Shown piece by piece: positions 49,916 to 58,861 of a stretch of 64,000 bases of DNA. Made by a program: the position numbers and the translations under genes. Position 1 is the first letter of the stretch. Each line of letters begins with the position of its first letter. The notes beneath the pieces are model-generated. The model saw only the letters and a list, made by a program, of their open reading frames with translations, was not told the DNA's origin and did not search any database. This stretch comes from Paractinoplanes bogorensis (GTDB lineage: Bacteria; Actinomycetota; Actinomycetes; Mycobacteriales; Micromonosporaceae), in NCBI RefSeq assembly GCF_018829635.1, contig NZ_JAHKKG010000008.1, positions 1 to 64,000 of the forward strand, written 5' to 3'.

Positions 49916-51154
49916 TCAGAGCAGTGCGTGGGCGGCGGCCAGGCGGTTTTCGGCGGGGCGGGGTGAGTGGTCGCCGCTGATGTTGTCGGCCCACGTCAGC
50001 AGTCGGTGCAGGTGCGGGTCGGTGGGGGGCTCGGTGGTGCCGGGGTCGCCGAGGGCGATCTCGCCGGTGGTGCCGTCGAGGGTGACGAGTGTTCCGGCGG
50101 TCAGGGCGGCGAGGTCGCCGGCGCCGACCACGGCGGGCTTGCCGAGGGCGCGGGCGACGATCGCGGCGTGACTGGCCAGACCGCCACGCGCGGTGATGAC
50201 GCCGGCTGCGGCGGCCAGGCCGTGCATGTCGAGCGGTGAGGTCGTCGGGCGTACCAGGACGGACCGGCCAGGTGTGCGCGCTGCGGCGTCGGCGGTCAGG
50301 GTGACCCGGCCGGTGGCCACGCCGGGGGAGGCGCCGCGACCGCGAGCCACGATGTCGCCGGGTCGCATGCGGGGTGTGGCGGCGCGCGCGATCTCGGGGG
50401 TGATGCGGCGGACGGCTTCCGGTGGGGTGATGAGGCCTTCGTCGGTCAGGTCGACCGCGGCTCGTACGGCGGCTTGCGGGGTGAGGCCGCCGGGGCGCGC
50501 CTGGAGCAGCCACAGGTGGCCGGACTCGTAGGTGAACTCGACGTGGCAGACGTTGCGGTAGTGCTGTTCGAGCCGGGTCAGGGCGCCTGTCAGTGAAGCC
50601 CAGACGGCCGGCTCGCGGGTGGCCAGCGACGTCAGCGGCAGGGTGTCGGCCGAGCCGGAGACGACGGCGTCGCCGCGACGGCCGAAGAGCACGTCGCCGT
50701 AGGGGTGGGGTGCGCCGGTGGCCGGGTCGCGGCTGAAGGCGACGCCGCTGCCGCTGTGGTCGTCGCGGTCGCCGTAGACCATGGTCTGCACGATCACGGC
50801 GGTGCCGAGGTGGTGCGGGATGCCGCGCAGTTCGCGGTAGGTGACGGCGCGCGGGGTGTTCCACGAGGCGTAGACCTCGGCCACGACCGGGGCGATCGGG
50901 CCGCGCACGTCGAGGACGGTGTCCATCATGCCCGGCATCGACACGGCCGCCCCCGAGCGCACCGACACCGCGGCTGCGCCGAGCCGCTCGGCGGCACGGG
51001 CGACCGCACCGGGGTCGCGCAGGGCGGTGTCGACGCCGATCACGAACCCGGCCGGCACCGGCAGTCCGAGCCGCATCAGCTCGTTCAGCCCGACGGCCTT
51101 GGCGCCGATCTCCGCGGCCGACCGGCGATTGCCCGCACCAAGAGCCGAGATCAC
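49916..51154 (-). CDS. Shortened PEP/pyruvate dikinase-like protein
   Basis: About 412 residues if it begins at GTG 51154; the frame is open to GTG 51358. It has a compact ATP-grasp region (AKAVGLNELMRLGLPVPAGF, VSVRSGAAVSMPGMMDTVLD) and the PEP-utilising swivel domain with the phospho-His in GGLASHAAIVAR. The C-terminal PEP/pyruvate TIM barrel of full PPDK (~870 aa) is absent. It may phosphorylate another acceptor or act with a separate partner. The extra N-terminus to 51358 would consist of repeats SVPCRPLPV. It is the last gene of a three-gene operon with a 179-aa protein and a TetR regulator. Confidence 0.8.
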   Translation of the reverse strand: MISALGAGNRRSAAEIGAKAVGLNELMRLGLPVPAGFVIGVDTALRDPGAVARAAERLGAAAVSVRSGAAVSMPGMMDTVLDVRGPIAPVVAEVYASWNTPRAVTYRELRGIPHHLGTAVIVQTMVYGDRDDHSGSGVAFSRDPATGAPHPYGDVLFGRRGDAVVSGSADTLPLTSLATREPAVWASLTGALTRLEQHYRNVCHVEFTYESGHLWLLQARPGGLTPQAAVRAAVDLTDEGLITPPEAVRRITPEIARAATPRMRPGDIVARGRGASPGVATGRVTLTADAAARTPGRSVLVRPTTSPLDMHGLAAAAGVITARGGLASHAAIVARALGKPAVVGAGDLAALTAGTLVTLDGTTGEIALGDPGTTEPPTDPHLHRLLTWADNISGDHSPRPAENRLAAAHALL

Positions 51155-51238
51155 GAGCGGCCCGACCCGATAGCGGCAGTCGGCGTCACGAAGCGACCGG
51201 ACTCGAAAGCGGCAGCCGGCATCACGAGTGGCCGTTCC

Positions 51239-51300
51239 CGAGACCGGCAGCGGGCGGCACGGCACCGAGACCGGCAGCGGGCGGCACGGCACCGAGACTG
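51239..51300. repeat. 27-bp tandem repeat at the dikinase-like 5' end
   Basis: CGAGA recurs at 51239, 51266 and 51293, so two full 27-bp units (CGAGACCGGCAGCGGGCGGC and onward) plus the start of a third. In the dikinase-like frame they would encode SVPCRPLPV twice. More degenerate GCGGCAG words continue to about 51175. Confidence 0.75.
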
Positions 51301-51373
51301 AGCACCGTGGTCGCCACCGCGACGTGGTCGATCCGGAAAGCGCGGCCGGACATGCCACGCGGCCGGGCCGGGG

Positions 51374-51913
51374 TCATGAGCGTGGGATTCCGAGTGTGGC
51401 CAGCAGGTCTTCGTGCAGCTGGAACCAGATCACGTGGTACGAGGTCATGCTGTCGGTCAGTTCGCCGGTCGCGCCCTCGTGGGCTCGCAGCAGCGCATCG
51501 TCGAGCCGCTGCCGGTAGCGGTCGAACCGGGGCAGCGCCGACAGCACCGGCTGGACGCGGGCGTTCAGGTCGGTGAAGCGCGCGAGGAATGTCGTGACCG
51601 GAGCGCCGGGGCCGAGCTGCCAGGCCGAGCAGAGGTCGAGCAGTTCGGGGTTGAGCACCAGGAACGTCTCGTAGGCCGACGTGACCGCCGGTCGGGCGCC
51701 GGCCGCGTCGAGGGCGGCGGCCGTCTGGGTCGCGTCCCGTGCCTGGCCGGCGTCGGTGAGACCCCAGGCGCCGTGGGAGCGGGTCACCAGCCCGTCGACG
51801 GCCAGGTCGATCAGCGCCGACTCGGTCTCGGCGGCGGGGAGCCCGGCCGCGTCGGCCAGACGGTCCAGTTCGGCGTGGCCGATGCAGCGCAGGGTGTGCA
51901 GCACGGGGTTCAT
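51374..51913 (-). CDS. Helix-turn-helix-like protein (179 aa)
   Basis: N-terminal ~60 residues look like a winged helix (AELDRLADAAGLPAAETES then VDGLVTRSHGAWGLT), followed by an all-helical domain with no recognised family. It overlaps the TetR gene by 4 bp (ATGA), and the dikinase-like gene follows. Proteins of this type tend to travel with PPDK-like genes in actinomycetes; I infer a regulatory or adaptor role. Confidence 0.75.
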   Translation of the reverse strand: MNPVLHTLRCIGHAELDRLADAAGLPAAETESALIDLAVDGLVTRSHGAWGLTDAGQARDATQTAAALDAAGARPAVTSAYETFLVLNPELLDLCSAWQLGPGAPVTTFLARFTDLNARVQPVLSALPRFDRYRQRLDDALLRAHEGATGELTDSMTSYHVIWFQLHEDLLATLGIPRS

Positions 51914-52908
51914 CGGGCGACCCCGGCCGCGTGTCCGGCGCCGCGTCCGTCGGCCCGGGCGATGATGTGGCCGGCCTCGACGCGGACGGCCGACTCGGTG
52001 CCGGCCGCGACGGGTGCGCCGACGGCGGCGGCGATGACGCCCTGGTCGTCGAGGACGATGCGGGGCGGCACCGGCCCGACGACCCGCTGCAGGCAGGCGG
52101 TCAGGTCGGTGATCCGCAGGCGTAGGAGGGCACCGGTCTCGGCCGGGTCGTCGGTCACGAGGGCCACCGTGACCGTGTCGGTGGGCCGGGCGGCGCGGAC
52201 CGCCTCTTCGGCCGCTTCGAGTCGTTCGCTGCCGAGCACGACGACGAGGCCGTCGAGGCCGTCGACGGTCCACGGTTCGCGGACCGGGTGGGCCGCCGGC
52301 ACGTACGGCAGATGGGGTGGATCCCACTCGTCGGCGAGGTCGAGTGTGGCCAGGTGACGGCAGGCCCGGGCGACGTCGAACGGGTCGCCGAACCCGGGCG
52401 CGGTCTCGGCCAGGTGGGCGGCGCCGTCGAGCATGGTGAGGACGAGTTCGGAGAGGCGGACCTTTCGGCCGGCGCCGAGCGACTCGAGGGCGACGGCCAG
52501 CAGCAGGGCTTCGAGCCGGGCCAGCTGGGCGAGGGTGCCCCCGTCGGCCACTCCGGTCAGGGATCGGCTCTGCAAGCGTCCGGCGGTGAGATCGTCGGTG
52601 GCCAGCGGCAGCCGCTCGAGCCAGACCCGGGCGAACGCCTCGACCGCCGAGGGCACATCAACGGGGTTGGGAGCAACGGTCTCGGAAGGGGAGGACAGGG
52701 AGGCGAGCAGGACGGCCAGATAGAGCGAGCGTTTGCTCGGGAAGTTCGAATAGACCGCCCCGCGGGTCAGGTCGGCCCGCTCGGCGATCCGGTCGACCTT
52801 GGCCTCGGCAAACCCGAAGTGGGAGAACTCCCAGCGCGCGGCCGTCAGCACCGCGCTCTTGGTGCGTGCCTGCTGTTGCGACCGGGTCAGCCTCACGACC
52901 GGAAGCAT
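51910..52908 (-). CDS. TetR regulator with large extra C-terminal domain
   Basis: 332 residues, over 100 more than a usual TetR. The helix-turn-helix is residues ~15-60 (DRIAERADLTRGAVYSNF, the typical recognition helix) and the TetR_C region runs to ~200. The final ~130 residues form an alpha/beta segment (DGLDGLVVVLGSERLEAAEE, then VTVALVTDDPAETGALLRL) resembling a small sensing or thioredoxin-like domain, not identified. First gene of the operon with the 179-aa and dikinase-like genes. Confidence 0.88.
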   Translation of the reverse strand: MLPVVRLTRSQQQARTKSAVLTAARWEFSHFGFAEAKVDRIAERADLTRGAVYSNFPSKRSLYLAVLLASLSSPSETVAPNPVDVPSAVEAFARVWLERLPLATDDLTAGRLQSRSLTGVADGGTLAQLARLEALLLAVALESLGAGRKVRLSELVLTMLDGAAHLAETAPGFGDPFDVARACRHLATLDLADEWDPPHLPYVPAAHPVREPWTVDGLDGLVVVLGSERLEAAEEAVRAARPTDTVTVALVTDDPAETGALLRLRITDLTACLQRVVGPVPPRIVLDDQGVIAAAVGAPVAAGTESAVRVEAGHIIARADGRGAGHAAGVAR

Positions 52909-52963
52909 ACTCCGACCATCCCGATGATCGGAACATCTGAAACGAGGAGTATCGGAAGGCGGA

Positions 52964-53791
52964 TCAGAGGCGGGTGGCGGCCAGCACGAGGCCGGCCAGC
53001 TCGCGCGAGCGGCTGTGCGGCGGCCAGGCGATCACGGTCGTGACCAGGGGTGCGTCGAGCACGGGGACGACGGCGATGTCGTCGGTGAGCTGGCTGCGGC
53101 ACGACTCGGGGAGTACCGCCACGGCCCGCCCCAACGAGATGAGTTGCAGCAGCTGGGTGTGATCGTGCACCTCGGGACCGGTGCCCGGGGGATAGTCCCC
53201 CATGCGGGAGGGCCAGCGCGGAAGCGGCAGATCCGCTGTGTCGGACATCCGGATCGACGAGCGCGTGGACAGCGCGTGCCCGAGAGGAAGCAGCAGCACC
53301 TGGGACTCGGTGCCCAGCTCCTCGTAGTCGAAGCCGGCCGTCGAATCGAACGGCAGGTGCAGCAACGCCACGTCGGCGCGCCCGTCACGCAGCAGCTTCT
53401 CCTGCTCGCCGACCCGGCACAGGACGACGTCGACTGCGGTCGAACCCGGCTCCGACGCGTACGCGGAAAGCAGTTTGGCCAGGATCTCCCCGGCGGCGCC
53501 GGCCTTGGACGCGAGCACGATTCCGGGGGTTTCCGAGGCCCTTCGCGTACGCCGTTCCGCCGCCTCGACCGCATCGAGCGCCGCCCGCCCCTCCCGCAGC
53601 AGCACCGCACCCGGTGCGGTCAGCTCGACGGCCCGGCTCGTCCGGTGGAACAGTTCGACCCCCAGCCGCCGCTCGAGCTGGCTGATCGCCCGGGACAGCG
53701 GTGGCTGGGCGATGCCGAGCCGGGACGCCGCCCGTCCGAAGTGCAGTTCCTCGGCCACGGCGACGAAATAGCGCAGCTCCCGCGTTTCCAT
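52964..53791 (-). CDS. LysR-family regulator
   Basis: 275 residues from ATG 53791, where the typical start METRELRYFVAVAEELHFGR occurs. N-terminal winged helix-turn-helix and a C-terminal periplasmic-binding-like effector domain. It is divergent from a short-chain dehydrogenase gene only 70 bp away, the standard set-up for LysR control of that gene. Confidence 0.92.
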   Translation of the reverse strand: METRELRYFVAVAEELHFGRAASRLGIAQPPLSRAISQLERRLGVELFHRTSRAVELTAPGAVLLREGRAALDAVEAAERRTRRASETPGIVLASKAGAAGEILAKLLSAYASEPGSTAVDVVLCRVGEQEKLLRDGRADVALLHLPFDSTAGFDYEELGTESQVLLLPLGHALSTRSSIRMSDTADLPLPRWPSRMGDYPPGTGPEVHDHTQLLQLISLGRAVAVLPESCRSQLTDDIAVVPVLDAPLVTTVIAWPPHSRSRELAGLVLAATRL

Positions 53792-53861
53792 ACCGCCAAG
53801 GTATCGCTGCCGACCCAGACGGTGTTGGCCGCGAAGCCGCCCCGGGCGAACCATTCAAGGC

Positions 53862-54575
53862 ATGAGCAATCAGACAACCGCGCTGGTCACCGGCGCGAAC
53901 AAGGGCATCGGGTACGAGATCGCGGCCGGGCTCGGCGCGCTCGGCTGGCGGGTCGGCGTGGGCGCCCGCGACGACGCCCGCCGCGAGACTGCGGTCGAGA
54001 AGCTGCGCGCGGCCGGTGCCGACGCGTTCGGGGTGCCGCTCGACGTCACCGACGACGCGAGTGTGGCCGCCGCCGCCGGTCTTTTCGATCGGCTGGACGT
54101 GCTGGTCAACAACGCGGGCATCACCGGCGGGATGCCGCAGGAGCCGACCCTCGTCTCGCCCGGCATGATCCGTACGGTGGTCGAGACCAACGTCATCGGC
54201 GTCGTCCGGGTCACCAACGCGATGCTGCCGCTGCTGCGCCGCTCGGCCTCGCCGCGGATCGTGAACATGTCGAGCACCGTGGGCTCGCTGACCCTGCAGG
54301 CCGCGGACAACGGGCAGACCGGGCCGATCTCGGGGGCGTACGCGCCGTCGAAGTCCTACCTGAACGCCATGACGATCCAGTACGCCAAGGAACTGAAGGA
54401 CACCAACATTCTGATCAACATGGGCTGCCCGGGTTTCGTGGCGACCGACCTCAACGGTTTCCGCGGCCACCGCACGCCGGCCCAGGGCGCGCAGATCGCG
54501 ATCCACCTGGCCACGCTGCCCGACGACGGCCCGACCGGCGGCTACTTCGACGACAACGGCCCGATCGCCTGGTGA
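53862..54575 (+). CDS. Short-chain dehydrogenase/reductase
   Basis: 237 residues. Rossmann motif TGANKGIG, structural NNAG, Ser in MSSTVGS and catalytic Tyr-x3-Lys in AYAPSKSYL. It uses NADP(H) by the look of the basic residue pattern after strand 2 (GARDDARR). Substrate unknown. Probably controlled by the divergent LysR gene. It ends directly at the stop of the convergent methyltransferase gene. Confidence 0.93.
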   Translation: MSNQTTALVTGANKGIGYEIAAGLGALGWRVGVGARDDARRETAVEKLRAAGADAFGVPLDVTDDASVAAAAGLFDRLDVLVNNAGITGGMPQEPTLVSPGMIRTVVETNVIGVVRVTNAMLPLLRRSASPRIVNMSSTVGSLTLQAADNGQTGPISGAYAPSKSYLNAMTIQYAKELKDTNILINMGCPGFVATDLNGFRGHRTPAQGAQIAIHLATLPDDGPTGGYFDDNGPIAW

Positions 54576-55391
54576 CTAAGGCTTGCGCCCGACGGCGGTC
54601 CACACGTTGATGTCGGAGCGGGGCGGGATCTCGTCGCCGGGGCCGGGCCGCCACTCGCTGGCCGGCACGATGCCCGGCTCGACCAGCTCCAGGTTGTCGA
54701 ACAGCGCGGCGAACTCGTCCTGCGGCCGGGTCCACACGTCGGACCGGCCGGTCTCGACCAGCTGCTGGTAGAGGGCCTGCTGCTCGGGGGTGCCGAAGTC
54801 GGACGTGGCGTGGGTGGCGACCAGGTAGCTGCCCGAGGGCAGGGCGTCGAGCAGCTCCCGCACGATCGGCCGGGCGGCGCCGTGCCCGTGCACGAAGTGC
54901 AGCACCGCGATCAGCATCAGCCCGACCGGCTCGTCCAGGTCGAGGGTCTCGAGCAGCATCGGATCCTGCAGGATGGACTGCGGCTGGTTCAGATCCTTTT
55001 CCAGGTACGCCGTACGGCCGGCCGGGCTGCTGTTGAGCAGGGCGCGGGCGTGCACCATGACCAGGGGATCATTGTCGACATAGACGATCCGCGCCTCGGG
55101 GGCGATGCGCTGCGCGACCTCGTGGGTGTTGTTCGCGGTCGGCAGGCCGGTGCCGATGTCGAGGAACTGGCGGATGCCCGCCTCCTCGGCCAGGAACCGG
55201 GTGGCCCGTCCGAGCAGCGCCCGGTTGGCGATCGCGCCCGCGCGCACCTTGGGGAAGTGTTTCTCCAGCTCGTCGCCCGAGGCCCGGTCGGCCGCGAAGT
55301 GGTCTTTGCCGCCCAGCCAGTAGTTGTAACGGCGGGCCGGGTGCGGCACGGTCGGGTCGAGACCCGCGGGGGCGGCGCTGCTGTGATCCAC
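54576..55391 (-). CDS. DUF574-type SAM-dependent methyltransferase
   Basis: 271 residues from GTG 55391. The family hallmark PHPARRYNYWLGGKDHFAAD is at the N-terminus, followed by the SAM motif FLDIGTGLPT and a D-N-D strand-2 end. This group is abundant in streptomycetes and relatives, with unknown substrates. It is divergent from the 233-aa gene. Confidence 0.9.
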   Translation of the reverse strand: MDHSSAAPAGLDPTVPHPARRYNYWLGGKDHFAADRASGDELEKHFPKVRAGAIANRALLGRATRFLAEEAGIRQFLDIGTGLPTANNTHEVAQRIAPEARIVYVDNDPLVMVHARALLNSSPAGRTAYLEKDLNQPQSILQDPMLLETLDLDEPVGLMLIAVLHFVHGHGAARPIVRELLDALPSGSYLVATHATSDFGTPEQQALYQQLVETGRSDVWTRPQDEFAALFDNLELVEPGIVPASEWRPGPGDEIPPRSDINVWTAVGRKP

Positions 55392-55478
55392 AGCGGAACA
55401 ATAGCGCCGCCACCACGGGATTGTCCCGCGTGGATCCAGCGGCGGGGGCTGCTTGACGGGCGCTGCCACCTTGAGGGC

Positions 55479-56180
55479 GTGCCGACTCGCCGCGAGCAGG
55501 AACACCACGAGCAGATGCGGCCGCGCTGGGAACATGCGGCCGTCGTCGGACAGCATTTCGGGTTCGGGCCGGCCACCGGTCTCTACCGGTCCCACCACTG
55601 GGGCAAGAGGTACCGCTATCTCTACCTGTTCGAGGGGGGTCTCGCGTTGCTCGACCCCAAGGGGCGCACCACCGATCACGTCGCCTGGGCCGAGATCGTG
55701 TCCGCGGACTGGACCTGGATGTCCCACGACTCGGGCGGCAGCAGCACGACCGGCCACCGCCTGGAGACGGCCACCCGCACGATCAAGCTGAACAACACCT
55801 ACGGCAACGCGGACGACCTCTACTGGCCCGTCGGCGGGATGCTGCGCGCGTTGTCGGCCACGATCGACGGGATCCTGCCCGTCTACCCGTCGCTCAACGA
55901 GGCGCTCACCACGGCCATCGTGCAACCGCTGGCGGCGCGGGCCCTTCTGCGCCTCGACGCCGGCGAGACGTTGATGTTCGGCAAGACCCGCGTCGACCGG
56001 TACGGGATCACGTACGGGAAGAAGATCGTCGCCTGGCATGCCGTCGAGTCGTGGGAGACCGATTCCGGGCGTCTCAAATTGCGACCCCGGCTGGCCACTC
56101 TGGACCTCAGCGTCATCCCGGGGGGCTGGGTGCTCGTCCACATCCTGGCGGCGCGTTGCCCGGGCCCCGCCACGACCTGA
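55479..56180 (+). CDS. Hypothetical protein (233 aa)
   Basis: From GTG 55479 (TTGAGGGC upstream); an ATG near 55515 is an alternative. Beta-rich, with HHWGKRYRYLYLFEGGLALL near residue 40 and a PH-like pattern of aromatic strands. No signal peptide or transmembrane segment. No family recognised. It is 15 bp before the alcohol dehydrogenase gene, so the two may be cotranscribed. Confidence 0.7.
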   Translation: MPTRREQEHHEQMRPRWEHAAVVGQHFGFGPATGLYRSHHWGKRYRYLYLFEGGLALLDPKGRTTDHVAWAEIVSADWTWMSHDSGGSSTTGHRLETATRTIKLNNTYGNADDLYWPVGGMLRALSATIDGILPVYPSLNEALTTAIVQPLAARALLRLDAGETLMFGKTRVDRYGITYGKKIVAWHAVESWETDSGRLKLRPRLATLDLSVIPGGWVLVHILAARCPGPATT

Positions 56181-56195
56181 GGCGAGGAGGCAGCG

Positions 56196-57236
56196 ATGAA
56201 GGGACTCGTGTACGGCGGTCCGGGGCAGCGCTCGTGGACGGACGTGCCGGATCCGGAGGTCCGGGACCCGCGCGACGCGATCATCCGGGTCGACGCCGTC
56301 ACCATCTGCGGCACCGACCTGCACATCCTCGGCGGTGACGTGCCCACCGTCGACTCGGGCCGGGTGCTCGGGCACGAAGCGGTCGGCACGGTGGTCGAGA
56401 CCGGAAGCGGGGTGTCCGGACTGCAGGCGGGCGACCGGGTGCTCGCCTCGTGCATCTCGGCCTGCGGCATCTGCGCCTACTGCCGGCAGGGCGCGTACGG
56501 GCAGTGCCTCGGCGGGGGTGGCTGGATCCTCGGCCACCTGGTCGACGGGGTGCAGTCGGAACACGCCCGGATCCCGTTCGCCGACCTGTCCACCTACAAG
56601 CTGCCCGAGCAGGTCGGTGACGAGGCGGCGGTGCTGGTGGCCGACATCCTTCCCACCGCGTACGAGGTCGGCGTGCTCAACGGTCAGGTCAAGCCGGGTG
56701 ACACCGTGGTCATCGTGGGCGCCGGGCCGATCGGGCTGGCCGCCGTGGTGGCCGCGCGGCTGTACTCACCGGCCCACATCGTGGCCGTCGACAAGGCCGA
56801 GAGCCGTCTGCAGGCGGCCAAGATGTTCGGCGCCGACACCACCATCACGGCCGGCACGCAGGACATCGGCGAGGCCGTGCGGGCGATGACCGGCGGGCTC
56901 GGCGCGCACGTGGTGATCGAGGCGGTCGGCACGCCGGAGACGTTCGAGCTGTGCACGACGCTGGTGCGCCCGGGCGGCCGGGTCGCCAACATCGGCGTCC
57001 ACGGCCAGTCGGCCACGCTGCACCTGGAAGACCTGTGGATCCGCGACATCACGATCACCACCGGTCTGGTCGACACGTTCTCGACGCCGCGGCTGCTCGA
57101 CATGCTGATCGCCGGCCAGTTCGACCTCGGCCACATGATCACGCACCGCTTCGGCCTGGACGAGTTCATGCACGCGTACGACGTCTTCGCCGACCCGGCC
57201 CACTCGGGGGCGCTCAAGGTGCTGCTGACCCGGTAG
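56196..57236 (+). CDS. Zinc-dependent alcohol dehydrogenase (MDR family)
   Basis: 346 residues, preceded by GAGGAGG. Catalytic zinc ligands in CGTDLH and GHE, a structural cysteine cluster in CISACGICAYC and a cofactor motif GAGPIGLA. Typical of threonine/propanol/butanediol-type dehydrogenases. It oxidises a small alcohol with NAD(P). A link with the monooxygenase 30 kb away (alcohol product) is conceivable but unsupported. Confidence 0.93.
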   Translation: MKGLVYGGPGQRSWTDVPDPEVRDPRDAIIRVDAVTICGTDLHILGGDVPTVDSGRVLGHEAVGTVVETGSGVSGLQAGDRVLASCISACGICAYCRQGAYGQCLGGGGWILGHLVDGVQSEHARIPFADLSTYKLPEQVGDEAAVLVADILPTAYEVGVLNGQVKPGDTVVIVGAGPIGLAAVVAARLYSPAHIVAVDKAESRLQAAKMFGADTTITAGTQDIGEAVRAMTGGLGAHVVIEAVGTPETFELCTTLVRPGGRVANIGVHGQSATLHLEDLWIRDITITTGLVDTFSTPRLLDMLIAGQFDLGHMITHRFGLDEFMHAYDVFADPAHSGALKVLLTR

Positions 57237-57380
57237 GAACATGCCGTCCCTAGTGGACTGTTGCGGCAGCGTCGCTCCGCCCTACGGGCGATAGGCGTGC
57301 GACCAGGGATTGCGCTCATGCGGTGGCGGGGAGTTACGTGGAGTCGCTCAATCTCCGCCGGGTGCGAACAGAGAGCGGCG

Positions 57381-58115
57381 ATGTTGAAGACTGTGATCGA
57401 CCGGAACCTCGACACCGGCATCACGACGGTGCACCTCGACGGTGCGCTGTCGGCTGCCACCGTGCCCGAGGTCGGCACCGCGATCGCCAAGGCCGCCGCC
57501 GAGTGCCCGTCGGCCGTGATCGTCGACCTGGCCGGCCTCTGCCACGACGCCGATCCGCTGCTGAGCGTCTTCGCCACCATGACGCACGACGCCCAGCTGC
57601 ACTGGGGGGTGCCGGTGCTGTTGTGCGAGGCGGCCGACGGCGTACGGGAAGGATTGGACGCTTTTCGCACGTATGTGGCGCTTTATGAGGACAGCTCGCT
57701 CGCGTCGCTGGCGGTGCACGCGAACGTGCCGCGCTGGATCCGCCGGCACCTGCCACCCGACCGGGGCAGTGCCGCCGTGGCCCGCAACGTGATCGGGGAG
57801 GCCTGCCTGACCTGGGGCCTGGCCGAGCTGCGGAGCTCGGCCAGGCTGGTCGCCAACGAACTGGCGGCCAACGCGATCGTGCACGCCGGCGGCGAGTTCG
57901 ATCTCACCGTCGTGCACACCGGCCGCTACCTGCGGATCGCCGTGCAGGACGGCAGCACGACGATGCCACGCCTGCCCGGGGAACCGGCCGCCACCAGCAC
58001 GCTGATGCGGCCGGGTTCCGGGCGTGGCCTGCGCATCGTCGCCGCGTCCTCGACCCACTGGGGCGCCACCCCGGTCGCCGGCGGCAAGATCGTGTGGGCG
58101 CTGCTGCAGTCCTGA
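57381..58115 (+). CDS. STAS plus HATPase fusion (RsbV/RsbW-like)
   Basis: 244 residues from ATG 57381. Residues ~1-105 have the STAS fold; the loop usually holding the phosphorylated Ser reads DLAGLCHDADPLLSV, with no clear Ser at the normal place. Residues ~125-240 are a RsbW-type ATPase with N-box ELAANAIVHAGG, AVQDGST and GRGLRIV. It would unite anti-sigma kinase and antagonist modules in one protein. No cognate sigma gene is adjacent. Confidence 0.85.
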   Translation: MLKTVIDRNLDTGITTVHLDGALSAATVPEVGTAIAKAAAECPSAVIVDLAGLCHDADPLLSVFATMTHDAQLHWGVPVLLCEAADGVREGLDAFRTYVALYEDSSLASLAVHANVPRWIRRHLPPDRGSAAVARNVIGEACLTWGLAELRSSARLVANELAANAIVHAGGEFDLTVVHTGRYLRIAVQDGSTTMPRLPGEPAATSTLMRPGSGRGLRIVAASSTHWGATPVAGGKIVWALLQS

Positions 58116-58129
58116 CGGTCGGCTACGAT

Positions 58130-58145
58130 AGTTGTATCTTCAACT
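58130..58145 (+). promoter_or_regulatory. MarR-type operator-like palindrome
   Basis: AGTTG-TATCTT-CAACT, 5-bp perfect arms around a 6-bp spacer, 20 bp before the hydrolase start. This form recalls operators of actinobacterial MarR regulators near hydrolase and dioxygenase genes. No MarR gene is in the window. Confidence 0.55.
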
Positions 58146-58164
58146 TTCGTCGTCTGGGGTAGTC

Positions 58165-58782
58165 ATGATCACCGTCGCCCACGCCGGCGCCACCGACCCG
58201 TCGGCGCCGCTGGTCGTCCTGCTGCACGGCCGCGGCTCGCACGAGTGCGAGATCCTCACCCTGAGCGGGCACCTTCCGCCCGATTTCGCGTACGCGGCGG
58301 TCCGCGCCCCGATCGCCGAGGGTGCGGGCTACGCCTGGTTCGCCAACCGGGGCATCGGCCGCCCGGTCGCCTCGTCGCTGCGTGAGCACATGGACTGGTT
58401 CCGCGCCTGGCTCGACGGGTACGCGCCGGTGGGCCGTCCGGTGGTCCTGATCGGGTTCAGTGGGGGAGCGGCCTTCGCGGGCGGCCTGATCCTCGACGAC
58501 CCGTCGCGCTACGCCGGCGCGGGCATCCTCTACGGCACGCTCCCGTTCAACGCGGGCGTCCCGGTCACTCCCGGCCGCCTGGCCGGCCTGCCGGTGATCG
58601 TGGCGCAGGGCGAGGACGACACCGTGATCCCGCGCGAGCTGCTCGACCGTACGTGGGACTACCTGCGTACGGAATCCGGCGCCACGGTGACCGCCCGCCG
58701 CGACCCGGGCGGCCACGGCCTCACCATGCCCGCGCTGCTGGCGGTCGGCGAGTGGCTGACCGCCTCATCACCCGGACGATAG
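58165..58782 (+). CDS. Phospholipase/carboxylesterase-type hydrolase
   Basis: 205 residues from ATG 58165. Alpha/beta hydrolase of the carboxylesterase 2/phospholipase group with LLHGRGSHE, the nucleophile GFSGGA, Asp in QGEDDTVIP and His in GGHGLTMP. Soluble; would cleave ester substrates. The MarR-like palindrome upstream suggests repression lifted by an aromatic or quinone-type signal (inference). Confidence 0.9.
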   Translation: MITVAHAGATDPSAPLVVLLHGRGSHECEILTLSGHLPPDFAYAAVRAPIAEGAGYAWFANRGIGRPVASSLREHMDWFRAWLDGYAPVGRPVVLIGFSGGAAFAGGLILDDPSRYAGAGILYGTLPFNAGVPVTPGRLAGLPVIVAQGEDDTVIPRELLDRTWDYLRTESGATVTARRDPGGHGLTMPALLAVGEWLTASSPGR

Positions 58783-58861
58783 GCCCCTTCTGGCATGTAT
58801 CGACGCCTGTCTATTTAGGGCTACCGTGTGGCTCTCTTCGACAGGACAGGACGGTCCCCTC

